Source: Goodfellowiella coeruleoviolacea (GTDB taxonomy: Bacteria > Actinomycetota > Actinomycetes > Mycobacteriales > Pseudonocardiaceae). Taken from it: 64,000 nucleotides of DNA. The notes below the pieces were generated by a model. The model did no database searches. It had not been told where the DNA came from and saw nothing but the letters and a program-made list of their open reading frames with translations. Made by a program: the position numbers and the translations under genes. The stretch spans positions 124,134-188,133 of the forward strand of contig NZ_JAMTCK010000001.1 in assembly GCF_024171785.1 (NCBI RefSeq). The letters run 5' to 3'. Positions 53,673-62,151 of this stretch are shown here, piece after piece (position 1 is the stretch's first letter; each line of letters starts with the position of its first letter).

Positions 53673-53755
53673 CGCTTTCTCCTCGTGGACTCCGACGTGG
53701 TCAGCTCGATCAGGTGCGGTGGGGCGGGGTGCCCGGCCGGCGAGCGGCCCCTCGA

Positions 53756-55183
53756 TCAGGTGCGCACGGCCCTGGCGGTGACCGCGGCGGCGACGGCCAG
53801 CGCGACCGTGGCGGCCAGCTCGGCGAGCGGAATCCGGTCGGCCAGCGCGTTGGCGGTCAACGACCCCAGCAGCGCGATGCCGAGCAGCCCGCCCAGCTGG
53901 CGGCTGGCGTTGAGCAGACCGGACGACACGCCAACGCTGTCGTCGGGCGCGTTGGCCAGGACGAGGGTGGTCATCGAGGTGGTGATCAGGCCGGAGCCCA
54001 CGCCGAACACGACCAGTGCCACGGCCAGCACCGGGTAGGGCGCGGACGCGGCGGCCAGGAAACCGGCCGTGCCCAGGGTGGCGCAGACCTGCCCGACCAG
54101 CAGCGGCCGCCGCGGGCCGGCGCTCGCCGTCCACGGGCCGGCCAGCCAGCTGGCCACGGGCGTGTGCATCAGCGTGAGCGGGAGGAAGGCCAGCCCGGTG
54201 AGCAGCGGGGAGTACCCGCGCACGTTCTGCAGCGCGAGCGTGTGGACGAACAGCGAGCCGTACAGGGAGAAGTTGAACGCCGCGCCGGCGAGCAGCCCGG
54301 CCAGCAGCGGTGGCGCGGTGAGCACCGCGCGGGGGATCAGCGGGCGCGTCCGGCCGCGCGCCCAGGCCACGAACAGGCCGAGGCCGACCAGGGCCAGGCC
54401 GAACGCGCCGAGCACGAACCCCGAGTCCCAGCCGAGCCGCCCGGCCTCGATCAGGCCGGCGGTCACCGCGGTCAGCGTGAGCACGGCGAGGACCTGGCCG
54501 ACCCAGTCCAGTGCGACGCGGCGGGTCGGCACCGGTTGCAGGTGGAACGCGACCAGCAGCAGGGCCAGCACCCCGACCGGCACGTTGACCAGGAAGATGC
54601 CCCGCCACCCCACCGTCTGCACCAGCCCGCCGCCGACGATCGGGCCGACGGCGAAGGCCAGGCCGGACACGGCCGCCCAGGCGCCCAGCGCGCGCACCCG
54701 GGCGCGGTCCTGGGGGTAGGCGGCGTGGATCAGGGTCAGCGAGGTGGGCGCGAGCAGTGCCGCGCCCACGCCCTGCGCCACCCGCGCCGCGACCAGCCAC
54801 CCCACCGTGGGCGCCAGACCGCAGCCCACCGACGCCAGGGTGAACACGACCAGCCCGGCCTGGAAACCGCGCCGGGCGCCCCAGCGGTCGCCGAGCACCC
54901 CGGTGGACAGCAGCAGCGCGGCGAAGGCCAGGGTGTAGGCGTCCACGGCCCACAGCAGTTCGCTGGTGCTGGCCCCCAACTGGTCGCGCAGCGTGGGCGC
55001 GGCCACGTTGAGCACGTTGGCCTCCAGGATCACCAGCGCGAAGCCGACGCAGACCCCGGTCAGGCCCCAGCCGCGGCGGTGCCCACTCGCCGACGCGGTT
55101 CCCGCGCCGGCCCTGGCCGAGTGGTCGGACGGCGGGTCGGGCGCGGGCTCGGGGCTGGCGGCCATGTCGGTCACATCCCCCAT
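53756..55183 (-). CDS. MFS drug exporter, DHA2 (14-TM, EmrB/QacA) family
   Basis: 475 residues with about 14 membrane segments. DHA2 markers include LDWVGQ near 235, motif A-like GVLGDRWGARRGFQAGL near 93-109, VAQGVGAALLAPTSLTLIHAAYP near 130-152 and motif C-like AVGPIVGGGLVQTVGWRGIFLVNVPVG near 174-200. It should export a small molecule by proton antiport. The ATG at 55183 is used here; an in-frame ATG at 55165 has a better ribosome site (GGGGGA) and may be the true start. It is divergent from an ArsR-like regulator across a 6-bp-arm inverted repeat and is followed in the same direction by the flavin monooxygenase and PanD-like genes. Confidence 0.9.
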   Translation of the reverse strand: MGDVTDMAASPEPAPDPPSDHSARAGAGTASASGHRRGWGLTGVCVGFALVILEANVLNVAAPTLRDQLGASTSELLWAVDAYTLAFAALLLSTGVLGDRWGARRGFQAGLVVFTLASVGCGLAPTVGWLVAARVAQGVGAALLAPTSLTLIHAAYPQDRARVRALGAWAAVSGLAFAVGPIVGGGLVQTVGWRGIFLVNVPVGVLALLLVAFHLQPVPTRRVALDWVGQVLAVLTLTAVTAGLIEAGRLGWDSGFVLGAFGLALVGLGLFVAWARGRTRPLIPRAVLTAPPLLAGLLAGAAFNFSLYGSLFVHTLALQNVRGYSPLLTGLAFLPLTLMHTPVASWLAGPWTASAGPRRPLLVGQVCATLGTAGFLAAASAPYPVLAVALVVFGVGSGLITTSMTTLVLANAPDDSVGVSSGLLNASRQLGGLLGIALLGSLTANALADRIPLAELAATVALAVAAAVTARAVRT

Positions 55184-55198
55184 GCTGGCCCGAAAATG

Positions 55199-55216
55199 CT
55201 TCCAGCCAGATGGAAG
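55199..55216. promoter_or_regulatory. Operator between MFS operon and ArsR-like regulator
   Basis: CTTCCA-N6-TGGAAG, a perfect 6-bp-arm inverted repeat, 16 bp from the MFS start and 23 bp from the regulator start. Binding by the ArsR-like protein would shut off both. Confidence 0.65.
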
Positions 55217-55238
55217 TGGCCGACGCTACCGTGATCGG

Positions 55239-56039
55239 GTGAATGCGAACGGTAATGGCACCCGATCGGACGAGAACCACGGCGGAGACGCCAACGTGGC
55301 CGCGGTCGCCGCCCTGTTCGGTGATCCGGCCAGGGCCCGCATCCTGCTCGCCCTGGCCGCCAGCCACGAACTGCCGGCCTCGGTGCTGGCCGCCGAAGCC
55401 GGCCTGTCCGCCCCGGCGACGAGCGCGCACCTGAGGAAGTTGTTGTCCGGCGGGCTGATCGCCGTCACCCGGTTGGGCCGGTACCGGTACTACCGCATCG
55501 CCAGCCAGGACGTGGCCGAGGCGCTGGAGACACTGGCCAGGCTGGCGCCCGCGCACCCGATCCAGTCGCTGCGGCAGAGCCAGCGCGCGCGGGCCCTGCG
55601 GTTCGCGCGGATCTGCTACGACCACCTGGCCGGTGAACTGGCGGTGGTGATCAGTGACGCGTTCATCGCCCACCGCGCGGTCACCACCGTGCCGCCCAGC
55701 ACGCCGGACACCGACGAGGAGCACTGGACACTGGGGCCGGCCGCGCCGCGCGTGTTCGGCCAACTCGGCATCCGCATCGCGCCGGCGGCCCTGGCGTCCG
55801 CCACGCCGAGTCCACTGAGGACCTGCCACGACTGGAGCGCGCGCCGCCCGCACCTGGCCGGAACGCTCGGCAGGACCCTGCTCACCACGATGCTGCGGCG
55901 CACCTGGCTGACCAGGATTCCCCAGCAGCGCGCGGTCAGCCTGACCCCGACGGGTGCGTGCGCGCTCGCCGGCATCCTCGACCTCGACCTGGCCGACCAG
56001 TTCACCCGGGACGGCCAGCAGCGCGTGTCCAGGCCGTAG
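55239..56039 (+). CDS. ArsR-like winged-helix transcriptional regulator
   Basis: 266 residues from a GTG at 55239; no ribosome site is visible, so a leaderless transcript is possible. The N-terminal 100 residues form an ArsR winged helix: VAALFGDPARARILLALAAS near 22-41, recognition helix AAEAGLSAPATSAHLRKLLSGGLI near 48-71, wing VTRLGRYRYYRIA near 73-85. The C-terminal 150 residues (LRFARICYDHLAGELAVVISDAFI onward) resemble the second half of long ArsR proteins that sense organic ligands rather than metals; no metal-site cysteine pair is seen. It is divergent from the exporter/monooxygenase/PanD-like operon across an inverted repeat and is its probable repressor. Confidence 0.87.
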   Translation: MNANGNGTRSDENHGGDANVAAVAALFGDPARARILLALAASHELPASVLAAEAGLSAPATSAHLRKLLSGGLIAVTRLGRYRYYRIASQDVAEALETLARLAPAHPIQSLRQSQRARALRFARICYDHLAGELAVVISDAFIAHRAVTTVPPSTPDTDEEHWTLGPAAPRVFGQLGIRIAPAALASATPSPLRTCHDWSARRPHLAGTLGRTLLTTMLRRTWLTRIPQQRAVSLTPTGACALAGILDLDLADQFTRDGQQRVSRP

Positions 56040-56201
56040 TAGCGACGCGGCCACGCCGAAGCCGGCCGCACGGCGGGAAACCAGCTCACAGGTCCACTGT
56101 GGACGATTCAGCTCCGCTCCGGTCGCGGCTCCGTGAACCACCACCCGGCCAGGTCGCCCTGTGCCCGCCGTCACATGGACACGCGCGAACGACTCGGCCT
56201 A

Positions 56202-56222
56202 AGTTTCAGTCAGACTGAAACT
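56202..56222 (+). promoter_or_regulatory. Palindromic operator upstream of the isonitrile-hydratase-like gene
   Basis: Arms AGTTTCAGTC and GACTGAAACT are perfectly complementary around a single central base. The site lies 25 bp upstream of the start at 56248. The symmetry is typical of TetR- or MarR-type operators; which regulator binds is not known. Confidence 0.75.
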
Positions 56223-56247
56223 ATTCCCGAGTGGAAGAGGCCCGGCC

Positions 56248-56973
56248 ATGAGCGAGACCGCGCAACCGATCGCACGTCCACTGGAGATCGCCATCGTCAT
56301 CACTCCGGGCTTCATGCCGATCGACGTCATCGGCTTCCAGACCTGCTTCGGGATGCTGCGGCGCGAGGTCAACATCCACTTCGTCTGGAAGGACCTGAAC
56401 GAGGTCATCGGGATGCCGTACTTCCCGACCCGCGCCACGACCACCTTCGAGCAGTGCCCGCGGAACCTGGACATCCTGTACGCGGGCGCCGTTCCCGCGA
56501 AGTACCTGGAGGACGAGCAGACCCTCGCGTTCCTGAGCGACCGGGGCAGCCGCGCCGGCTGGATCGCCGCGAGCTGCGCCGGGGCGCTGCTGATGGGTGC
56601 GGCCGGGCTGCTGCGCGGATACCGCGCCACCACGAACTTCCACTCCCTCGACCAGTTGGCCTACTACGGCGCCCTGCGCACCCGGGGCAACGTCGTGGAG
56701 GACCGCAACCGGATCACCGCCGGCCCGGCCACCGGCTCCACCGAGATCGGCCTGCGCCTGCTCCAGGTGTTCTGCGGCGACGAGGTCGCCAAGCTCACGG
56801 AGCTGAACCTGGAGTACGCGCCGACCCCGTTGTTCGGGGTGGGCACACCGGAGCTGGCCGGTCCGGAGCTGACCCGGCGGGCGCTCACCCAGGCGGCGCC
56901 CCTGCTGCGGGAGTACGACGAGGTCGGCCGGCGGGCCGCGGCCCGGCTCGGCATCGAGGTGCCCGCGAACTGA
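56248..56973 (+). CDS. DJ-1/PfpI-family protein, isonitrile hydratase-like
   Basis: 241 residues. The DJ-1 fold is indicated by LEIAIVITPGFMPIDVIGFQTCF near 12-34 and the nucleophile elbow AASCAGALLMGAAGLLRGYRATTNFHSLDQLAYYG near 109-143. Isonitrile hydratase (InhA) has a very similar elbow and converts isonitriles to N-formamides with that Cys; homologues are also found as ThiJ-like stress proteins. The proposed Cys is about residue 112. GAAGAGG supports the ATG at 56248. A large palindrome directly upstream suggests tight local repression. No isonitrile-forming gene is in the window, so the natural substrate is open. Confidence 0.8.
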   Translation: MSETAQPIARPLEIAIVITPGFMPIDVIGFQTCFGMLRREVNIHFVWKDLNEVIGMPYFPTRATTTFEQCPRNLDILYAGAVPAKYLEDEQTLAFLSDRGSRAGWIAASCAGALLMGAAGLLRGYRATTNFHSLDQLAYYGALRTRGNVVEDRNRITAGPATGSTEIGLRLLQVFCGDEVAKLTELNLEYAPTPLFGVGTPELAGPELTRRALTQAAPLLREYDEVGRRAAARLGIEVPAN

Positions 56974-57027
56974 ACGGGTGCGCCGCCCTGGTCGCCCCCG
57001 GGTCGCGGCACGGGCCGGGCGGTCGGG

Positions 57028-57486
57028 TCAGCGCTTCGCCCGGCGGACGGCGAGTTCACCCAGCAGGTGGCGCAGGCGCGCGCCGTCCGCCTCGGGGAGC
57101 ACGGCCAGCAGGTCCGCCTCGATCCGGCCCAGGACCTGTCGGCCCTGGCGGAGCAGGGACCTGCCCGCGTCGGTGAGTTCGAGCCGCGCGGTGTTGCCCC
57201 GGCCGCCCGGTGAGGTGCGCACCACCGCGCCGGTGTCCTCCAACCGCCGGAACGTGGCCTGCATGCTCTGCGCGGTGACACCCGCCCGCCTGCCCAGCTC
57301 GCTGTAGGACAGTCCTGGTTGGTGCGCCAGGTGGCCCAGTGCCGACAGCAGGCGCATCGACAGCCCGCACTCGGCCAGCGCGGCGTCGATGTCCGCCCGC
57401 ACGGCACGCCCGAGCACGGCGAGCAGCAGCGCCGCGTTCGGGGCGGGCAGCCCGGGCCTGCCCTCGCTGTCGTCCACGGGGCGCAT
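57028..57486 (-). CDS. MarR-family transcriptional regulator
   Basis: 152 residues. It has the MarR winged helix: LLSALGHLAHQPGLSYSELGRRAGVTAQSMQATFRRLEDTGAVVRTS near 46-92, the wing GGRGNTARLELTDAGRSLL near 94-112, and a C-terminal dimerisation helix. The ligand is unknown. It converges on the isonitrile-hydratase-like gene with 54 bp between the stops and is the nearest candidate regulator for the palindrome at 56202-56222, though there is no direct evidence. The ribosome site is weak (GGCAGG next to the ATG). Confidence 0.88.
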   Translation of the reverse strand: MRPVDDSEGRPGLPAPNAALLLAVLGRAVRADIDAALAECGLSMRLLSALGHLAHQPGLSYSELGRRAGVTAQSMQATFRRLEDTGAVVRTSPGGRGNTARLELTDAGRSLLRQGRQVLGRIEADLLAVLPEADGARLRHLLGELAVRRAKR

Positions 57487-57552
57487 CCTGCCACGATCTG
57501 GCCGGCGGACAGGTCACGGGGGACGGCGGACGGCGGCCAGGACGCGACCGGC

Positions 57553-58191
57553 TCACGTCGCCCCGGCACCGGGTTCCCGCCACATCGGCAGCAGCCGGGG
57601 GCCCGCGTCGGGCAGCACGACGGGTGCGCCGTGCGACCGAAAACCGTGCCTGGCGTAGAGCGCCGCACTGCGCGCCGTGCTCGCCTCCAAATAGGACGGT
57701 TGCGCCTCGGCGTCCGCCCTGGCGAGGCGGTGTCGCAGCATCGCACCGCCCACCCCGCGACCCCGCCCGTCGGGCAGCACGGCCATCGCGGACAGGTACA
57801 GGTGCGGGGTGTCGGGGTGCCGGTCGGCCACCAGCGTCATCACGGTGACCGCGCGCCGCAGCCCGAGATCGGGTTCGCGCGCGGCCAGCTCCGCGAGTTC
57901 CGCGGCCTCCCGCCGGACCCGTTCCGCCGACGGCAGCACCAGCCACACCGACAGGCCCACGACGGTGCCGTCCCGGCGCTGGGCGAGCAGCACCTCGTCG
58001 TCGTGCAGCGCGGCCGTCAGCGAGGCCCGGTACAACGAGGTGACCCGCTCCTGGTCGGCGGCGGTGGTCGGCATGGCCCACGTCACGACCGCCTCGTCCG
58101 CGAACGCGGCGCGGTGGGCCAGCAGCACCCGGTCCAGATCAGCCGGACCAGCCGGTCGGATCACCACGTCCTCGTCCAGCCGTACGGCCAT
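57553..58191 (-). CDS. GNAT-family N-acetyltransferase
   Basis: 212 residues. The acetyl-CoA-binding motif A is visible as YLSAMAVLPDGRGRGVGGAML near 145-165 (R/Q-x-x-G-x-G/A pattern), followed by YLEASTARSAALYARHGF near 178-195 (motif B). N-terminal residues VVIRPAGPADLDRVLLAHRAAF near 9-30 are typical. Similar proteins resemble puromycin or toxin acetyltransferases, but no specific substrate can be assigned. AAAGGA precedes the ATG at 58191. It is divergent from a TetR-type regulator across a perfect 28-bp operator, so expression is probably induced by that regulator's ligand. Confidence 0.85.
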   Translation of the reverse strand: MAVRLDEDVVIRPAGPADLDRVLLAHRAAFADEAVVTWAMPTTAADQERVTSLYRASLTAALHDDEVLLAQRRDGTVVGLSVWLVLPSAERVRREAAELAELAAREPDLGLRRAVTVMTLVADRHPDTPHLYLSAMAVLPDGRGRGVGGAMLRHRLARADAEAQPSYLEASTARSAALYARHGFRSHGAPVVLPDAGPRLLPMWREPGAGAT

Positions 58192-58262
58192 CACCACGTC
58201 CTTTCGCCGAACTACCCGTTGTCGTCGCCATTCTTGGGCTGGCGCAACGCCGGTACGAGTAC

Positions 58263-58290
58263 TTTCGTCACACAACCTCGTGTGACGAAA
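58263..58290. promoter_or_regulatory. Perfect TetR-type operator between GNAT and TetR genes
   Basis: Arms TTTCGTCACAC and GTGTGACGAAA (11 bp each, perfect) around a 6-base spacer. It ends 10 bp before the TetR start and lies 72 bp from the GNAT start. It is well placed for autorepression and control of the acetyltransferase. Confidence 0.88.
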
Positions 58291-58300
58291 AGAGATCGGG

Positions 58301-59167
58301 ATGCGGTGTGTGCAGTGCGGCGGCGAACTCGTGCCCGCCACCCGCGGCCGGCCCCGGCGCTACTGCGGCCGGGCCTGCCAGGCGCGGGCGTACCGGGCCC
58401 GCAGGGACGGGACCACGCGTTCCCCCGGGGCCGCGCGGGCCAGGCGGACGGCGCCGCCCGCCGAACTGGACCGCGCGGGCATCGTGCGGGCCGCGATCCG
58501 GCTGGCCGACGCCGAGGGGCTCGACGCCGTGTCCATGCGGGCCCTGGCCGTGCGCAACGGTGTCGCCGCGACGACCCTGTACCGCCAGGTGTCCGGAAAG
58601 GACGAACTGGTCGCCGCGATGGTGGACGCGGTGGTGGCGGAGTACCAGCCACCCGATCCGGTGCCGTCCGGCTGGCGGGCGCACCTGGAACACCACGCCC
58701 GCCAGGAGTGGGCGCTGTACCAGCGGCACCCGTGGGTGTTGCGGGTGCTCGCCACGACACGCCCACCGCTGGGCCGTTCCGTGCTCGCGACCGTGGACCG
58801 GTCGGTGACCGTCCTCATCGGACACGGCGTGGACGCCGGCACCGGTTTGCTGGTGTACCTGCTGATCAGTGGCTACGTGCAGGGCATGGCCCTGCTGACC
58901 GCCGCGGAGGCGGAGGCGGTGCGGGACAACGAGGTCAGCTACGCGAGGTGGTGGTCGGCGCGGCACGGTGAGCTGGCCGGCGCGATCGGCTCGGGCCGGT
59001 ACCCGTGGCTGACCGCGCTGGCCGCGCCGTCTCCCCCGATCGACGCCGCCGACCCGGCCGCGCTGGACGCCTGCTTCAGCTTCGGGCTGCGGCGGGTGCT
59101 CGACGGGGTGGCCGTCCTGCTGGCCGAACACCCCAGCAGCCCGGCCACCCCGCCACCCGCGCGCTAG
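58301..59167 (+). CDS. TetR-family regulator with an N-terminal zinc-ribbon-like segment
   Basis: 288 residues. Residues 3-26 have the pattern C-x2-C-x16-C-x3-C (CVQCG ... YCGRAC), a small zinc-ribbon-like element unusual ahead of a TetR domain. The HTH follows near 58-100 (IVRAAIRLADAEGLDAVSMRALAVRNGVAATTLYRQVSGKDEL). The C-terminal domain resembles tetracycline-repressor-like TetR_C families (LEHHARQEWALYQRHPWVLRVLA near 132-154). The ATG at 58301 starts directly at the zinc-ribbon segment; the operator ends only 10 bp before it. Divergent GNAT acetyltransferase is the likely target. Confidence 0.9.
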   Translation: MRCVQCGGELVPATRGRPRRYCGRACQARAYRARRDGTTRSPGAARARRTAPPAELDRAGIVRAAIRLADAEGLDAVSMRALAVRNGVAATTLYRQVSGKDELVAAMVDAVVAEYQPPDPVPSGWRAHLEHHARQEWALYQRHPWVLRVLATTRPPLGRSVLATVDRSVTVLIGHGVDAGTGLLVYLLISGYVQGMALLTAAEAEAVRDNEVSYARWWSARHGELAGAIGSGRYPWLTALAAPSPPIDAADPAALDACFSFGLRRVLDGVAVLLAEHPSSPATPPPAR

Positions 59168-59197
59168 ACCGCCGTCGAACGCGTTGGCCGCCGCCCG

Positions 59198-60046
59198 TCA
59201 GCCGGGCACGCCGTGGCCGGCGCGGTGCGGCTCGACGCCGTCGCCCTGCGGCAGCGGGATGACCATCGGGGTGCCCAGGTGCGGGTCCGGCACCACGTCA
59301 CAGGTCAGGCCGAACACCGAGGAGACGCGCTCGGCGCTGAGCACCTGCGCTGGCTGGCCCTCCGCCACCACACGGCCCCCCGCCATCATCACCAGGTGGG
59401 TGGCGTAGCGCGCGGCCTGGTTCAGGTCGTGCAGCACCGCGACGACGGTGCGCCCCTCGCGGTGCAGGGCGGCGCACAGCTCCAGCAGCTCGTACTGGTG
59501 CGCGATGTCCAGGAAGGTCGTGGGCTCGTCGAGCAGGACGATGTCGGTGTCCTGCGCGAGCACCATGGCGAACCAGGCCCGCTGGCGCTGACCGCCGGAC
59601 AGCTCGCCCACCTGGCTGCCGGCCAGCTCGGTCAGGTTGGTGCGCTCCAGCGCCTGGGCCACCGCGTGGTCGTCGGCCGGGCTCCACTGCCGCAGCAGCG
59701 AGGTGTGCGGGTACCGCCCCCGGCTCACCAGGCCCCGCACGGTGATGCGCTCGGGAGCCACCGGGCTCTGCGGCAGCAGCGCCAGCCGGCGGGCCACCGA
59801 CTTGCCCCGGTACCCGTGCAGGTCGCGCCCGTGCAGGGTGATCGTGCCGGCCTGGGGCCGCACCACCCGGGCGAAGGCCTTGAGCAGGGTGGACTTCCCG
59901 CACCCGTTGGGCCCGATGATCACGGTCAGCTCGCCGCGCGGGATTTCCAGGCTCAGCCCCGCCACGACCGGGGTGCCGCCGTAGCCGAGGTCGACCTCGC
60001 TGGCCCGCAGACACCAGTCGTCGTCATGCCTGTCCTCGCCGGTCAC
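59198..60046 (-). CDS. FecE-type ATPase of a ferric-siderophore ABC importer
   Basis: 282 residues from a GTG at 60046 overlapping the permease stop as GTGA, preferred over a GTG six codons earlier. All ABC motifs are present: Walker A GPNGCGKST near 44-52, Q-loop LLPQSPV near 90-96, signature LSGGQRQRAW near 148-157, Walker B DIVLLDEPT near 168-176 and the switch His in VLHDLNQAARY near 203-213. It powers the two permeases encoded just upstream on the same strand. Because the permease pair at 34987-37067 has no ATPase nearby, this protein may also serve it. It converges on the TetR gene with only 30 bp between the stops. Confidence 0.96.
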   Translation of the reverse strand: MTGEDRHDDDWCLRASEVDLGYGGTPVVAGLSLEIPRGELTVIIGPNGCGKSTLLKAFARVVRPQAGTITLHGRDLHGYRGKSVARRLALLPQSPVAPERITVRGLVSRGRYPHTSLLRQWSPADDHAVAQALERTNLTELAGSQVGELSGGQRQRAWFAMVLAQDTDIVLLDEPTTFLDIAHQYELLELCAALHREGRTVVAVLHDLNQAARYATHLVMMAGGRVVAEGQPAQVLSAERVSSVFGLTCDVVPDPHLGTPMVIPLPQGDGVEPHRAGHGVPG

Positions 60047-61104
60047 AACACGCCCTTCCGCCACTCACGGGTCAGCAGGTATCCGAGGTAGAGGCCACCG
60101 ATCAGCATGGTGTAGATGCCGACCGGCAACTCGTCGCCGACGGGCAGCTGCTGGGCGACCAGGTCGGCGAGCACCAGCAGCAGCGCGCCGGTCAGCGCCG
60201 AGAGCACCAGGTTCGCCCCGGGCGAGGCCGACAACCGCTTGGCGATGTTGGGCGCGGTGAGCGCGATGAACGCGATCGGCCCGGCAACGCTCACCGCCGC
60301 CGAGGACAGCAGCACCGAGAGCACGATCGCCCAGGTGCGCGCGGACTTCGGGTTCGCGCCGAGGCCGTCGGCCAGCTCGTCGCCCATCTCGGTCACCCCG
60401 ATGCGCGGCGAGAGCGCCAGCGCGAACGGGGTGAGCAGGACCAGCGCGAGCCAGATCGTGAGCGCGTGGTCCCAGGAGCGCGCGGACAGGCTGCCGTTGA
60501 TGTAGGCGGAAAGCACGCTGGCCTTGTCCCGGACCGCCACGTACACGACGTACTGGGTGAACGCCATCGCCATGGCAGCCACCCCGACACCGGCGATGAT
60601 CAGCCGGCCCGGCTGGCGGAACCCGCTGCCCGTGGCGAGGTAGACGATCGCGATCGCGACCGCGCCGCCGAGCACCGCACCCACCGGCACCGGGATCACC
60701 CCCGGCCACAGCAGTCCGACGACGGCCGCCCCGGAGCTGGCGCCGTAGCCGAGGCCGATCACGTCCGGGCTGCCCAGGGGGTTGCGCGAGACGGACTGGA
60801 ACAGCGCCCCGGCCAGCCCCAGCGCCAGCCCGGTGCCGACCGCCACGGTCAGCCGGGGCCCCCGCAGCCGCTCCAGGACGAACGCCTCCTTGCCGCTGGC
60901 CCCGCCGAACAGCGCGGTCGGCAGTTCGGCCAGCGGAATGCCCAGCCGGCCGAGGGTGAGCGTGGCCACCGCCGCGGCGACGAGCACGAGCAGGGTCGCG
61001 CCCGCCACCACGACCGAGCGCGGCTGGACGGGAATGCTCAGCCGACCGCCCAGCCCGATGGTGCGCGGCCGGCCCCGGCCGGCCCCGACCTCGCCGGCGC
61101 TCAT
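60043..61104 (-). CDS. FecCD-family ferric-siderophore permease
   Basis: 353 residues with about ten membrane segments after a 35-residue hydrophilic start. Motifs include RGPRLTVAVGTGLALGLAGALFQ near 82-104, SRNPLGSPDVIGLGYGASSGAA near 106-127 and VAGPIAFIALTAPNIAKRL near 271-289 (ATPase contact). The ATG overlaps the stop of the preceding permease as ATGA, and its own stop overlaps the ATPase start, so permease-permease-ATPase are tightly coupled. It most resembles FepG/FagC-type subunits that move catecholate or mixed ferric siderophores, but substrate cannot be read from sequence. Confidence 0.95.
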   Translation of the reverse strand: MSAGEVGAGRGRPRTIGLGGRLSIPVQPRSVVVAGATLLVLVAAAVATLTLGRLGIPLAELPTALFGGASGKEAFVLERLRGPRLTVAVGTGLALGLAGALFQSVSRNPLGSPDVIGLGYGASSGAAVVGLLWPGVIPVPVGAVLGGAVAIAIVYLATGSGFRQPGRLIIAGVGVAAMAMAFTQYVVYVAVRDKASVLSAYINGSLSARSWDHALTIWLALVLLTPFALALSPRIGVTEMGDELADGLGANPKSARTWAIVLSVLLSSAAVSVAGPIAFIALTAPNIAKRLSASPGANLVLSALTGALLLVLADLVAQQLPVGDELPVGIYTMLIGGLYLGYLLTREWRKGVL

Positions 61105-62138
61105 CCGTCACCTCGCATCGTGCGCACCGCGTACAGCAGGAACGGCACCCCGATGAACGCCGACACCACCCCGACCATCAACTCCTGCGGCCGGATCAGC
61201 ACCCGCCCCACCGCGTCCGCGGCCAGCAGCATGCTGGGGCCGAACAGCAGCGCGAACGGGATCTGCACCCGGAAGTCGGCGCCGACGAGCGCCCGCACGA
61301 TGTGCGGGACGGCGAGCCCGACGAACGCGACCGGGCCGACCGCCGCGGTCGCCGCCGCGCTCAACAGGATCGCCGCCACCAGCCCACCCGCCCGGACCAG
61401 CGGTGCGTTCACCCCGACGGCGGTCGCGGTCTCCTCACCGAGCGCGAGCACGTTGAGCGCCGGGGCGAGGACCACCGCGAGCACCACGCCGACCAGGGTG
61501 AACGGCAACACCGCCAGCAGGGTCGCGAAACTGCTGCCGGCGAGCGAACCCACCACCCAGTGCCGGTAGCTGTCGAACACCTTGGGCAGGCTCAGCGTGA
61601 TCGCCTGGATGTAGGCGCTGAGCACGGCCGAGACGACCGCACCGGCCAGCACCAGGCGCACCATGCCGGACCGGGCGCCGGCCACGCCGATCACGTGCAC
61701 CACCAGGCCGGCCACCACCGCACCGGGCAGCGCCCACCACACCGTGCCGGTGCCGCCGTGGAACCCGAGGAACGCGGTGGCGGTGACGATCGCGGCTGCG
61801 GCGCCCATGTTGATCCCGAGCAGACCGGGTTCGGCCAGCGGGTTGCGGGTCACCGCCTGCATCAGCAGCCCCGCCGCGGCCAGGCCCGCCCCCACGAGCA
61901 CGCCCAGCGCGGTGCGCGCGTACCGGCTGCGCACGACCTCGGTCAGGTACGGGTCGGCCACGCCGGTGAGCACGTGCCACACGTCGGTCGCGCTGGTCGC
62001 CTTGCTCCCGGCCATCAGGCTCGCCGCCACCGCGGCGACCAGCAGCACCAGGCCGATGCCCAGGGCCAGGGCCCGGCGCGACCAGCTGGCGCCGCCCGGC
62101 GCCGCGCGCCGGGGCTCGGCCGTCGTCACGGAGTTCAC
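61101..62138 (-). CDS. FecCD-family ferric-siderophore permease
   Basis: 345 residues from a GTG at 62138. Motifs include RYARTALGVLVGAGLAAAGLLMQ near 72-94, TRNPLAEPGLLGINMGAA near 96-113 and VGPVAFVGLAVPHIVRAL near 271-288. It is the first permease of the operon, 13 bp after the binding-protein gene, and forms the heterodimeric channel with the product of the overlapping next gene. Confidence 0.95.
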   Translation of the reverse strand: MNSVTTAEPRRAAPGGASWSRRALALGIGLVLLVAAVAASLMAGSKATSATDVWHVLTGVADPYLTEVVRSRYARTALGVLVGAGLAAAGLLMQAVTRNPLAEPGLLGINMGAAAAIVTATAFLGFHGGTGTVWWALPGAVVAGLVVHVIGVAGARSGMVRLVLAGAVVSAVLSAYIQAITLSLPKVFDSYRHWVVGSLAGSSFATLLAVLPFTLVGVVLAVVLAPALNVLALGEETATAVGVNAPLVRAGGLVAAILLSAAATAAVGPVAFVGLAVPHIVRALVGADFRVQIPFALLFGPSMLLAADAVGRVLIRPQELMVGVVSAFIGVPFLLYAVRTMRGDG

Positions 62139-62151
62139 CTCGGCGAACGCC

